Below, in pieces: positions 35,453 to 46,300 of a DNA stretch of 64,000 nt. The notes beneath the pieces are model-generated. The model was not told where the DNA came from, did not search any database, and worked only from the letters and a program-made list of their open reading frames with translations. Positions within the stretch are counted from its first letter, which is position 1. The number at the start of each line of letters is the position of its first letter. Source of the DNA: Macrostomum hystrix (lineage: Eukaryota > Platyhelminthes > Macrostomidae); NCBI GenBank assembly GCA_950097015.1, contig CATNEN010000032.1, positions 434,001-498,000 of the forward strand, given 5' to 3'. The position numbers and the translations under genes are program-made.

Positions 35453-37688
35453 ATGAGAATCTGTTTTAGCTGTCGCGAAATTATCGACGGAGGTTCGGTT
35501 GTGTCAGAAGGAAATTTCTACCACCCGGAGCACTTCTGCTGTCACCGATGTCGGCAGCCGCTAGGCGATGGCTTTCACATGTGAGAAAAATCAATCCAGG
35601 TCATTGAGAGGGAATCCCTAACAACTGAGATAACACCCCGACTGTGCTCACGCCTACTCAATCCCTTGCAGCTATAAGGTTTGGCGACTATGCAACAACT
35701 GCTTGCCCAGGCCGCAGTGCTGCTCAAACGACTGCCCGATGCAGGACAAGCACATTGGGCACAACACTGGAACATTCTACCGACTGCCGGTGCACGACAA
35801 GATTGAAGCGTTCCACAGCTCACACACCATCAGGTCAGTCTGGTCCATGGCTATTGGCGATAGCGAATAGACATTTGCGAATTGGCGTTGGTGCTGGGAC
35901 AGTTGGTGCTGGGACAGTGAGTGCTGGGACAGTGAGTGCTGGGACAGTTGGTGCTGGGACAGTTGGTGCTGGGACAGTTGGTGCTGGGACAGTTGGTGAT
36001 GGGACAGTTGGTGCTGGGACAGTGAGTGCTGGGACAGTGAGTGCTGGGACAGTTGGTGCTGGGACAGTTGGTGCTGGGACAGTGAGTGCTGGGACAGTGA
36101 GTGCTGGGACAGTGAGTGCTGGGAGAGTGAGTGCTGGGACAGTTGGTGCTGGGACAGTGAGTGCTGGGACAGTGAGTGCTGGGACAGTGAGTGCTGGGAC
36201 AGTTGGTGCTGGGACAGTGAGTGCTGGGACAGTTGGTGCTGGGACAGTTGGTGCTGGGACAGTTGGTGCTGGGACAGTGAGTGCTGGGAGAGTTGGTGCT
36301 GGGACAGTTGGTGCTGGGACAGTTGGTGCTGGGACAGTGAGTGCTGGGACAGTTGGTGCTGTGAGGCACATCAGGCACAACGATAGTAACCAAAGTCAAA
36401 GCCTTCCTCTCCCAGATGCAATGTCTGCGGTCGCGGTCTATTCTGCAGTGGGACTGGGCCTTCAGAGAGCCTTGCCTACCATCTGAATGAGGGCGCTGTG
36501 AACTGCACTCGCTGCTACTATCGTTTGAATCAGTTCGGTAGGTGGCAAAGGCTGCCTAAGAGGCGCAACAGGCTGCCAAGCTTCAGTCGCTACAAGCCGC
36601 CTCTGCCAGATGAACTGGTTAGACTAAGCCCCTTTGAGAAGCGACAGCAGCAGCAGATGATGAGCCAGCTGCAGTGGAGTCAGGCTTTGGCTAAGATAAA
36701 TATGCGGAACAAACAATTGTTTCTTAGCGTACCGCCGCTGCTGCCGAGTTTTCGGAATGCACAGAAGCTCGCAGATCTAAGATGTAGACGAGACAAAAAA
36801 TATTATAGTAATCATACCGCGACTGATCTCAACCTGGCGAAGTGGACGGTGCCGAAACGGAATTCGGCCTCACATTTCGAGGCCGAAACGAAAGATGTGA
36901 AACGAATAAATACAAAGCGTGCTGCCAGCAAAACGCCAGTAGAAAACACAAAAAAGCGTGCTTTAAGTAAAACGTCGGACAAAAGTACAAAAAAGCGTGC
37001 TTTAAGTAAAACGTCAGATAAAAGTACAAAAAAGCATGCTGCCAGCAAAACGTCAGATAAAAGTACGAAAAAGCGTGCTGCTAGTAAAAGTTCAGAGAAA
37101 AGTGCAAAAGCACCTGCTGCCGGTAAAGCGTCAGATAAAAGTACAAAAGCACCTGCTGCCGGTAAAGCGTCAGATAAAAGTACAAAAGCACCTGCTGCCG
37201 GTAAAGCGTCAGATAAAAGTGCAAAAGCACCTGCTGCCGGTAAAGCGTCAGAGAAAAGTGCAAAAGCACCTGCTGCCGGTAAAGCGTCAGATAAAAGTAC
37301 AAAAGCACCTGCTGCCGGTAAAGCGTCAGATAAAAGTACAAAAGCACCTGCTGCCGGTAAAGCGTCAGATAAAAGTGCAAAAGCACCTGCTGCCGGTAAA
37401 GCGTCAGATAAAAGTGCAAAAGCACCTGCTGCCGGTAAAGCGTCAGATAAAAGTGCAAAAGCACCTGCTGCCGGTAAAGCGTCAGATAAAAGTGCAAAAG
37501 CGCCTGCTGCCGGTAAAGCGTCAGATAAAAGTGCAAAAGCACCTGCTGCGGGTAAAGCGTCAGATAAAAGTTCAAAAGCACCTGCTGCCGGTAAAGCGTC
37601 AGATAAAAGTGCAAAAGCGCCTGCTGCCGGTAAAGCGTCAGATAAAAGTACGAAAACGCCTGCTGCCAGCGAAGCTTCCAAAAAATAA
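35453..37688 (+). CDS. LIM-type zinc-binding protein with Lys/Ala/Pro repeat tail
   Basis: Exons 35,453-35,580, 35,672-35,833 and 36,416-37,688; donors CAT|GTGAGA and CAG|GTCAGT, acceptors CCTTGCAG and CTCTCCCAG, phase 2 at both junctions, 520 residues. Residues 4-65 read as a LIM domain: CFSC, a 17-20 residue spacer, HFCCHRC, then CNNC. A second Cys/His-rich block follows ([19 protein letters not shown]), possibly another zinc module. From about residue 255 the protein is Lys-rich, first with [17 protein letters not shown] units and then about 16 copies of a 13-residue unit [13 protein letters not shown]. Such a tail resembles linker-histone-like basic tails and may bind nucleic acid or acidic partners (inference). 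After the stop a shifted frame continues about 60 codons with similar composition (QRAASKTPERNAKSRAASK), so the true C-terminus may lie beyond an A-run frameshift. Family unknown. Confidence 0.72.
35884..36362. repeat. 15-bp minisatellite GTGCTGGGACAGTTG in intron 2 of the LIM gene
   Basis: About 32 copies alternating between GTGCTGGGACAGTTG and GTGCTGGGACAGTGA. The length is divisible by 3, so frames on both strands stay open (Gly/Ala/Thr/Val on +, Pro/Thr/Val/Ala or Cys/Pro/Ser/Thr on -). It starts about 50 bp after the donor and ends about 50 bp before the acceptor, nearly filling the intron. Confidence 0.95.
37098..37660 (+). repeat. 39-bp coding repeat in the LIM gene tail
   Basis: About 15 copies of a 39-bp unit (core GGTAAAGCGTCAGATAAAAG plus TGCAAAAGCACCTGCTGCC), each encoding 13 residues. 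Copies differ mostly at one codon (Ala, Thr or Ser) and by Asp/Glu exchanges, showing recent in-frame expansion. Shadow frames on both strands also stay open. Confidence 0.95.
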
Positions 37689-37866
37689 AAAAGCCTGATG
37701 CCAGTAGAAAGCCACACAAGAACACCAATCAGCGTGCTGCCAGCAAAACGCCAGAAAGGAATGCCAAAAGTCGTGCTGCCAGTAAGACAGACGGCAAGTT
37801 ACAAGTTAGACATTTAGACAAAATTTGTGATGATGCGACATTCTTGACTAGGAAAACATTCAGTAA

Positions 37867-38432
37867 GGTAAATATCAATGCTAGCTTCTTATTTAGGCTT
37901 TTAAGTGCCATTTTTTGCTTTCATATCATTGTGATTGAATGCTCTGGACTCCATTACGAAGTAAATTTCAGTCTGAAATCCTCAGTATGAGGACTTCGAT
38001 TTAGAGTTATAAAGGTAGCGAGTTTTTCTTAAATTAATGCTGGACTAGTTAATAAATAGCCGGCGATTGGTTGATTTGGCGCAGTGTTGACGCGCCCGGG
38101 TTTCCACTGAGGGTCGCGGGTTCGAATCTTTCCGCCGTTTTTAAGTTGCAAAAAATCTGACATGGAAGTTCTGTTTAGGAACAACATTTTTTTATTTGAA
38201 AACAAACATGAAAATTCAGCGGCTATTCAATCCGTGTTTATTTATTAGTAGGAGACAAAAAGCAAAATTAGTTCATTTTAAGAAATCCAGGTTCGTACAA
38301 ACACATTGAAAATGATTTAAATCTACACCAAGTTCTTCGGGTTTCGGAACCACCACAAAGGGACTCAGGCCAAAAACTAATCACTCAATTATATATACGC
38401 TCGTAAAAGTTCAAGTCCCGCCTCATTGATGT
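37867..38432. other. Spacer between the LIM gene and the convergent CCDC42-family gene
   Basis: Contains only the tRNA-like sequence described separately. 3' UTRs of both flanking genes are expected here. Confidence 0.4.
38062..38137 (+). ncRNA. tRNA-like sequence (degenerate tRNA gene or SINE head)
   Basis: An A-box-like TTGGCGCAGTGTTGACGCG and a perfect B-box GGTTCGAATC at the right spacing, with 5-bp closing ends CGGCG/CGCCG. The T-stem pairs poorly and the acceptor stem is only five pairs, so it is unlikely to make a functional tRNA. A tRNA-derived SINE head is the alternative. No tail or target duplication was found. Confidence 0.45.
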
Positions 38433-39063
38433 TCAAATCGATAATTTTGCAGTCACGGCCGTCGGGGCGGCGGCTGCGGCACCTGCGGCGGACGGTGTCA
38501 CACCCCGCTGTATCTGGCTCTGCACTGACTGCACCACCTCCTCCATGTCCAGGAGGTGATCGCGAATCTTGTCCAGCTTGTCCATCCAGTCTAGGCTCTG
38601 CAGGTGCGGGTCATGCCGTTTCAGGCAGCGGGTGGCCACGTTGTCTATGGCCCGCAGGGTCATGCCGTAGGCTTCGCTGCGGTCTCGGATTCGCTGGATC
38701 ACGTAGGCCACCTGCTGCTCGTGCTGCTCTTGCGTGCCCTTCTGCTTCTCCGTGGCCTCGTGCAGGTCGGCCAGCTGCGAATTCTTCGACAGAACGTCGC
38801 GGGCGTGGTCGGCTTTGAGCCGGGACTCGCGGTCGCGAGTGTCCTGAATCTGCTCCTGCACAGAGGACATTTGCGAATACAGCCGGTTGAAGGTGTCCTC
38901 CAGGGTGTTGTAGCGCATCATCAGGCCGCCGATTGCGTTGTCGGACACCTAAGGGTGGATGCGACACGTTTCGTGTCATTTAAGCACGACACTTGATTCA
39001 GTTCACCTATCTGTGAAATGATTACCAGCATAGGCGGGCGGAAATTTGGCGCAGGATTGTATG

Positions 39064-39097
<34 letters not shown>

Positions 39098-39178
39098 TTA
39101 ACTAACTAACTAACTAATTAACTAATTAACTAACTAACTAACTACTAACTAACTAACTAACTAAATAAATAACTAGCC

Positions 39179-39245
<67 letters not shown>

Positions 39246-40008
39246 AAGCTAGCCTAATAGCAAAGTAACAAGCGAACTCACCTTTATGTAATCAGGCGGC
39301 AGGATGTCCACCACGCTCATCATGTAGGTCTCAAACTTCCGGTGCGCTTGTACTTTTGCGCTGAGCACAGCCTGCTTGCACCGCAGCAGGGCCAGATACG
39401 ACTGTAGGTCGTCCTCCTCGCGCTCCTTCAACGCCCGCAGCCGCGACTCGGTCTGGTAGCGCTGAATTGCCCGGCGCCGTTTGGCCTCGTTTTCCTGGAT
39501 GAATTTCTCGAACTTGCCCACTCGCTCCTTCATGGCCTGCTGCTTCTCGGCCAAAACGATCTATTAGTCCAATTTTAGCGGGTGGGTCGGTGTCACGTGA
39601 TCATGCGATGAGTCATGCGATCAACTACCTTTTTCTAGTTGTTATGAAATGCTCGCAGGTCAGCTATTAATCGCTACTGCCCCACCCAGTAGCCGGACTG
39701 ACCTTCTTGCTTTCGCAGTCGCGCATTCTGTCCTGGAACTCGCGCCTCATACTCAGCAGGTCGCCATCCACCCGGCTCAGCTCAGCCTCCTTCTTCAGTA
39801 CCAGCGTCTTCTGCAGCGTGTTGACTCCGGTGTCTAGCAGCCGGGCTCCGGTCTCGGTGACCACGGGCACCTCGCGCACCAGCTCCTCCTCTTCGGCCTG
39901 GTTGAGCTGGGTGACGAACACATTCTTGCGGTGGGGCCCCAGCTCCAGCCTGGCCGAGCCGGGGTCCGGCAGCTTCGCCTCCTCCGAGGAATCGTCTGCC
40001 GCAGTCGC
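38433..40008 (-). CDS. CCDC42: CCDC42/CFAP73-family coiled-coil ciliary protein (5' end unresolved)
   Basis: Three exons on the minus strand: 40,008 (uncertain) to 39,703, 39,560 to 39,282, and 38,948 to 38,433, all phase 0 with donors GTCAGT and GTGAGT. This gives 366 residues without the start. Exon 2 contains EKQQAMKERVGKFEKFIQEN, very close to the family signature (human CCDC42 has KAHIQKFEQFIQEN). Exon 1 has LLDTGVNTLQKTLVLKKEAE and REFQDRMRDC; exon 3 has IGGLMMRYNTLEDTF and a long heptad pattern with Gln/Glu/Lys/Arg-rich helices. Family members act in sperm and motile cilia (the CFAP73 homologue is part of the MIA complex). The start codon must lie in an upstream exon: the open frame reaches a TAA at about 40,030 with no in-frame ATG. 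A TAAC microsatellite fills most of intron 2. Confidence 0.82.
39062..39244. repeat. Tetranucleotide microsatellite (TAAC)n in an intron of the CCDC42-family gene
   Basis: About 45 copies of TAAC with TAAT and TAAA interruptions. It ends about 30 bp from the donor of the gene on the minus strand. It is the complement of the GTTA tract at 18 kb. Confidence 0.97.
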
Positions 40009-40032
40009 CTGGATGATTGCGTTTTCTTCTTA

Positions 40033-41682
40033 ATCATAACGGGTTCTGCTAGTCACAGTTTTTATAGTGAGAAAGGTTTATCAAAACTGTGAAGATTATA
40101 AAATAATTATTCCAGTGACGCCACAATAGAATCGAAAGCTAAGTGATGATTTTTTATCTAAATTTAATTTGTGAATTCCGTTCGATCGAAATTCCGATTA
40201 GTGTTATAATAAATGTGCGGATAAAGATAGCGAGATAGTGAGATTTAAGTGGTATATTTGAACAACATATGAAACCTGTGATGGTTAATCTAGTTTGGTT
40301 CAAGGAAATCTTTACATTTAAATTTCGACAACTTGAACTAATTTAAATTTCTAAATCGCTTTCAAGGCAAACTTTTTTTAACATCGAACATCATTTTCCG
40401 AAGACATGCCAAACCAATTAAAACTCTTGCATTATCACTATGACTGTGAAGAATACGCGCTTGAAAGAAATTATGTTTTGCAGTGAAAGGTCTCAAATGT
40501 CGTGAAAAATAAGGAGATGAGAAAGACATAAATGTTTTAATTATCATAACTCGAGCTTCTAAAATAAGAAAGCAGACTGAAATGGAAGAAAAAATAAGTT
40601 GTGATTGATTTCAAGCCAAAAAGATAACACAATAAAATATGTTAACTCGTTTGTCAGCTGACTGTATGTTTCAAACCACACTATAAAATTATTATGCAGA
40701 AGACAACCATAATTTATGGCCAATTCAACTTGAACCATTGCTAGTTTTCAACTGTTTTAATCTCGCATTAAGAAAATAAATTTATACTTTTTTATAAAGA
40801 CAACTCTTTCTTCTGGTCATAATTCTTCGCTATATCTAATCATAAAGTCTTCGACTAAAACTCACTGTCATCTTTTACATAAAAGAGACCATTGGCTCGC
40901 TATGAGATTACCAAAACAGAACTGCACGTCTGGAGTATCAGAAATCAGAAAAAATAAACAGGCATATAAAAATGGTAATGTATCCTATTAACTAAAACTA
41001 AGAATAGAGGCATAAATGGATGCATATATCGGTCATAAACAAAACATACTACTGTAAAAATTCGACACGATTAACTAATTAGTTCCGAATAGATAGTAAA
41101 TAAGATAGACATATAGATAGCATCTTAGACAGGGATCGATAAAATTTCTGTTTTAGTAACATGTGTCTATTTTTAAGCTAAAGGAATTATAAATCTGACG
41201 GCCGTCGACCATAAATACCGATATTCTAAAAATAATAGTGACTCGTGTATCTTAAAATTTCCTGTGAGTCGACAACAACCAATGAAATTTTGTTTTCAAA
41301 AGTAAGTTATCTTGTTATATTTATTTTATTGATAATCAATAAGCTGTCATTTAAGTTAATTTATTTTTAAATAATAATATACAAATAAAAATTGTTTTAA
41401 CACATCGCTCACTTTAACGATCAGTAAAGCGACAAGCACATTCGGTTTGTAGGACAGTTACTAACTATTGATTTCTCAACACTTGTAAAGAAATTATAAA
41501 TACATATATACCTTAACCTAATAGGCCCGTATTCTTGGCTAATTGTACCCGGCCCTATGTGTCTCTGTCTTTTTGTAGCATCATGAATCAGATCATTTGT
41601 ATGGTATTTTCCTGTCTAATATAATGTTGATTTCATCTATAATGTACCCCGGCCCATGTTTTAAAACGTATTTTAATTAATA
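40033..41682. other. AT-rich spacer upstream of the CCDC42-family gene and the intact retrotransposon
   Basis: No exon could be assigned. The missing first exon of the CCDC42-family gene should lie here or beyond the inserted element. Confidence 0.4.
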
Positions 41683-41686
41683 ATAC

Positions 41687-42424
41687 TGAGGCAGGCCCAA
41701 ATTTATCGTATATTGCTAACTTGAATTACCGCCAAATGTTTTCCTCGATCTTTTTGTCTTTGTTTTACTATGCTTTGTCATCCACCTCAATTCTTAGTAT
41801 AAATACAAGCGCATTTTAGCCCTCGAAAACTTAACCGGTGCCTCGCGCCCAGTTCTAAGCTGAATAAAGGAGAGTAAAGTTTCAAAGTGTTCAAAGAGTT
41901 CTTATTTAGAGAGAGGGAGGAAAAGCAGGTCCGTGTTCATACACAAGCCAGGAATATTCGAAGGAATAAAGAAGGAGATATTGATCAAAAGCAGAATAGT
42001 GTTAAAACTAAAGGAACAGAGGGTAAACTCCCAGATTGGTGACTGGCACTGTGTGCAAAGTTGGACAACTCCAGTCCATTGGAAGCCTTGAAGACTGGGA
42101 AACCAGAAAGCCAGATAATTGAGAGTAAGTAACGGGAGAAAGAAAGTGTCTTGCCGCTCGGACACTATCGAGAACGCTACCATATTGGGAAAAGAAAGCA
42201 GCCTATCTGGTTAAGCTTAAAGCAATATATGCATATGAATTAAAAGGAAATTTAATAGGTGAAATTGTAAGGACTGAGAAGGGTTGTAAAGAGAGCAAGT
42301 TTTAAATAATAATAAAGAAAAGAGAAGGGTCTATGACAACTTAGTGGCAGCTGTAAGATATTAGTAAGGAGCCCTACATCAATTTGGTGAAAGCAGTGGG
42401 AGTTAAGTAAGGAGCCCTACGACA
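41687..42424 (+). repeat. 5' LTR of the intact gypsy element
   Basis: Begins TGAGGCAGGCCC and ends CTACGACA. A TATA box (TATAAATA, 41,798-41,805) and a polyadenylation signal (AATAAA, 41,863-41,868) place R and U5 in the right part. A strong donor consensus GTAAGT lies at 42,125-42,130. The last 90 bp contain two imperfect copies of the PBS region. Confidence 0.95.
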
Positions 42425-42427
42425 ACT

Positions 42428-42443
42428 TGGTGGCAGCGGTGGG
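42428..42443 (+). other. Primer binding site, tRNA-Leu type
   Basis: TGGTGGCAGCGGTGGG begins 3 bases after the LTR terminal CA. It is complementary over 16 bases to a tRNA-Leu 3' end of the form CCCACCGCTGCCACCA. Confidence 0.88.
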
Positions 42444-42492
42444 ATTGGAATCCAGCTAAAGCACACAGTCAGTTTGAAAGTTAGATAAAGGT

Positions 42493-43392
42493 ATGGCCGC
42501 AGGAATTAATGATGCTATTGGCTTGTTAGCAGAAGAATTAAGAAATAGACTAGAATTAGGACCCATGAGACACGTAAAGATCCAAAAGTACACACCTAGC
42601 CAGGACATCAGAATTTGGCTCAAAGCATTTGATCAGAGATGCGACAATGAAGGATTAGAACAGGATGAACATAGGAAGAATGAGCTGTTAGCTAATCTAG
42701 ACCTCGCGACCGCATTTGCAGCCGTTCAGCGGTTGAATCTGCCAGAAGACTTAACGTATGAGGAGTTGAAGGAAAGACTTGTAGAAAGGTTTGGAAGACT
42801 AGGAAGCTCAGCCGAGTTTAGGGAGGAATTTAGAGGTAGAATGCAAGGGAGGAATGAGCCCGTTGACTCATTCGCAGATGCCTTGATTGAGTTGTCCGCG
42901 CAAGCATTCCCCAATATGAATGCAGAACAAAGGGAGGAGGAAGTAGTAGAGCAGTTCATTAAAGGAGCGAGAATCCCTTCCGACACTAGGGAAAAGTTAA
43001 TATTTGCACAGCCAGCCAGCCTGCAAGAGGCTAGAAGGATGTTGAGACGCATCGAAGCAGCGTGGCATATGTCACACAAGAGTGGAGTTCGAGTTGTTAA
43101 AGACGAGCAATTCGACGAGGATCGGAATAAGAAGATGGAGGAGACCATCGAGAGGCAGAAGTATGAAATCAATAAGCAGAAGAAGCTGATTGAAGACCTG
43201 ATTCAGGAAAGAAGGAAGGCTGAATGCCAGAGAGTAACACCTCAGCCGCTCATGCAGCCGAAGACGTACCTGAAGCCGCAGCAACAGTCGAGGCCTCCGC
43301 CGACATGTTTTAACTGTAACAAAGTTGGGCATATTGCCAAGTACTGCAAGAGCTCACAGCAGCAGCAGCAGTACCGATATCAGGGAAACTGA
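42493..43392 (+). CDS. gag: Gag of the intact gypsy element
   Basis: 299 residues from the first ATG after the PBS. A capsid-like helical region spans about residues 20-195 (RIWLKAFDQRC, FGRLGSSAEFREEFRGRMQ, PVDSFADALIELSAQAFP). A coiled, charged linker (EETIERQKYEINKQKKLIED) and a single CCHC knuckle CFNCNKVGHIAKYC at about residue 272 follow. The damaged element at 31 kb has two knuckles, so the two Gags belong to different lineages. The stop TGA at 43,390 is directly preceded by the slippery heptamer. The product forms the particle shell and packages element RNA. Confidence 0.94.
   Translation: MAAGINDAIGLLAEELRNRLELGPMRHVKIQKYTPSQDIRIWLKAFDQRCDNEGLEQDEHRKNELLANLDLATAFAAVQRLNLPEDLTYEELKERLVERFGRLGSSAEFREEFRGRMQGRNEPVDSFADALIELSAQAFPNMNAEQREEEVVEQFIKGARIPSDTREKLIFAQPASLQEARRMLRRIEAAWHMSHKSGVRVVKDEQFDEDRNKKMEETIERQKYEINKQKKLIEDLIQERRKAECQRVTPQPLMQPKTYLKPQQQSRPPPTCFNCNKVGHIAKYCKSSQQQQQYRYQGN
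43383..43389 (+). promoter_or_regulatory. -1 ribosomal frameshift heptamer GGGAAAC at the gag stop
   Basis: G GGA AAC in the gag register fits X XXY YYZ and is immediately followed by the gag stop TGA. The same heptamer is used at retroviral gag-pro junctions (simian type D). The -1 frame is open from here without a stop through to pol. Downstream GC-rich DNA (43,395-43,440) can pair, for example GAGGG with CCCTC and ATCGAGGG with CCCCGAT, which could give a stimulatory stem or pseudoknot; that part is inference. Confidence 0.85.
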
Positions 43393-46300
43393 ATATCGAG
43401 GGACGAGAGTCGAGGCCGCGCCCCTCTAGTAAACCCCGATTCGAATCGCAGGCCTCTAAGAATCGGCGATACCCAGCCCAGTCGTCGAGATTGTGTAATG
43501 CACAGAAGCAGCCGAAGTATCGAGTATCAGCACCATTTGCGTCAGCACCATTTGCGTCAGCACCATCTGCGTCAGCACCCATTGCGTTAGCACCATCTGC
43601 GTCAGCACCCATTGCGTCAGCACCATCTGCGTCAGCACCCATTGCGTCAGCACCATCTGCGTCAGCACCCATTGCGTTAGCCCCAGCGGCATCTGTGTCA
43701 GCAACCATTGCGTCAGCCCCCTGCATGTCAACCCTGGAGGAACCAGCTTCCGAAGTATCAGCACCGAGATCAGCCGCCGCAACATCTGGAAAATACTCAA
43801 GGACACGTGAGAACAAACGCAAAGTATTTGTTTCTAATTCTAAACTAGAACTTATTAAACCTGAAGGATTTGAAGCTGTAATTGTAGGAAAATTTAAGAA
43901 TCAGGAAATTAATTTTATCCTAGACACAGGGGCTAGGAACAGCTTTTTGAGCAAATCTATTTGGTCAAAATTACTTAAGCCAGAACAGATAAGAAGTACA
44001 GACAAGCGAGTCTCTACTTTCGACGGAACCAGAGTACAATTGGAAGGCGAGAGTTGTATTCCAGTTAGATTCGGAGACATTCAGATAGAAATAGAATTCC
44101 TTTTGTGTGGACATGAGAGCGACAATATCTTAGGAATGGAATTTTTCCTAGGACATTGTGATAGCATTCATCTTGCTAAAGGCATGTTGATTCTAAATGA
44201 AGGAGCAAGCATTCCTATGCAGTTCACTCATCTACCTGTAAAAGTATGCAGAGTGTATACTCAGGAGAAAGTAGTGATTCCTGCAAATAGTGCGTTGAGA
44301 ATCCCAGTGAGATTGGCGAGAGATGCCGAGTGCAATTTTGGAACACCTATGACAGTGAGTATGATTGGCGAAGGCGTAAAAGCCAAAGAATTGACAGTCG
44401 AGATGGCTCCCACTCTAGTCACAATGCGAGAAGGTTCCGCCATTGTGGAGATTGTGAATAACAATTCAGTTGAGGTGAAGCTGTCGAAGTCAACATTGGT
44501 AGGCCTAGCCAAACCAGTGAAGGCAAGTGAGTTGAAATATTTCGAAGCCGAAAAAGAAGTAGTCAGTCAACCTACCGGACGAGTCAATCAGACACAGACT
44601 GTGGAAGATGCGTGGATCCATGAGGTCAAGATTGGTCAAGATCTTACCGATGATCAAAGGAAGTCAGTGATTGAATTGATGAAAGAGCATCGTGAAGCTT
44701 TTTCACAGAATGAGTTGGATATGGGTTTAACCCATCTGATCACACATGAGATCTCACTGAAGGATGAGACTCCCGTGAGGATCCCAACTAGGAGAATACC
44801 ACCCCATCTCCAAAAGCAAGTCGACACACAGTTGGATGACATGTTGGCTAAAAATTTAATCAGGCCCAGTTATTCAACTTATTCTACTCCATTAGTCATT
44901 GTGCCGAAAAAGGACGGATCCATACGGATTGTGAGCGATTTTAGAGTGTTAAACTCGAAGGTGAACTATGTTCCGTATCCGCTTCCTAACATTCATCAGA
45001 CTTTCACCTATTTATCTGGTAGTCAGTACTTTAGTAGTCTCGATTTGAATTCTGGTTATTGGCAGGTGCCGATAAAGGAAGAACACAAGTTCATGACCGC
45101 CTTCTCTACTTTAACCCGAGGCCAGTTTGAGTATGAGGTTATGGCGCAAGGTTTGTCCAATGCCCCAGGAACCTTCCAGAGGCTCATGAATCTTGTACTT
45201 TTAGGGATTCAACATCAATTTGCTATGTCGTATATAGACGATATAGTTACTTATTCGAAGAACTTTAATGACCACCTTTCCCATCTAAAGGAAGTGTTCA
45301 AGAGATTAATAATCGCAGGATTGAAGCTAAGGCCAAAGAAATGTAACCTTTTTCATAGAGAGTTAAAGTACTTAGGACATGTGATCAGTACAGAAGGTAT
45401 CCGTACGGATGAGACGAAGATTGAAGCTATTAAGACCTGGCCGAAGCCAAAAGATGTGAAGGAGCTACGCAGTTTCCTTGGCCTATGTAATTACTATAGC
45501 CGCTTCATTAAAAATTATGCAGAAGCTGCCCATCCCCTTTTCCAGCTAACAAGGAAAGGAATTAAGAACTTTCAAGAGAGATGGAGCAAAGAGCATGACG
45601 AAGCGTTTGAGTCGCTAAAGAACCGGATGATGTCCACTGAAGTCTTAGCGTATCCCGAATTTGTGGATGACGAGAAGGTGAAGATGGTATTGGATACCGA
45701 TGCAAGTGATAGCCGTATTGGCGCTGTACTTAGCCAGATCCAATCAGATGGCATAGAGAGACCTATAGCTTATTTCAGCCGAGCTATGAAAGAGTCGGAA
45801 AAACGCTACCCTATCACTAGAAAAGAACTCTTAGCCCTAGTGGATGCCATGAGGCATTTCCGTTTCTACCTGTTAGGCAAGAAGTTTTTGGCAAGAACGG
45901 ATCATAAGGCGATAATTTGGCTGTTAAGGCAAACAGAAGCTCAAGGAATTCTTGGTCGGTGGGTTGAGCGCCTAAACGAATTCTTGTTCGATATAGAACA
46001 TAGAAGCGGTGCAAAGAACCAGAACGCTGACAGTCTGTCAAGAAGACCAGCTGATGTCCCTGAAGCAGAGCAAGTTGTTGAGCCGATAGTGCAAAGCTGC
46101 AGTGTAATGGAAGAGTCAGAACAGGAAGTCAAGGCTAATGATAGCTTATATAGCTTGACACAGCCCCAGACTGCCCTAAGTGAAGGAGAGAAAAAGACGT
46201 TAGATCCCAATAGCAGGATCCAGTCTACTATCTCAGGACAAGGAGAGGTGAGAATTCCCAGTGAACTTGAACATGACTCCAGCATTCCGCTTCCGAGTCC

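Noticed and set aside
35644..36486. 280-codon frame with GAGTV silk-like repeats
   Set aside because: It uses a different frame from the LIM exons and runs through intron 2; the spliced model with matching phases explains the region better.
36812..37728. Minus-strand and alternate-frame ORFs over the LIM gene tail ([13 protein letters not shown] and [13 protein letters not shown] repeats)
   Set aside because: Shadows of the 39-bp coding repeat, which is open in several frames.
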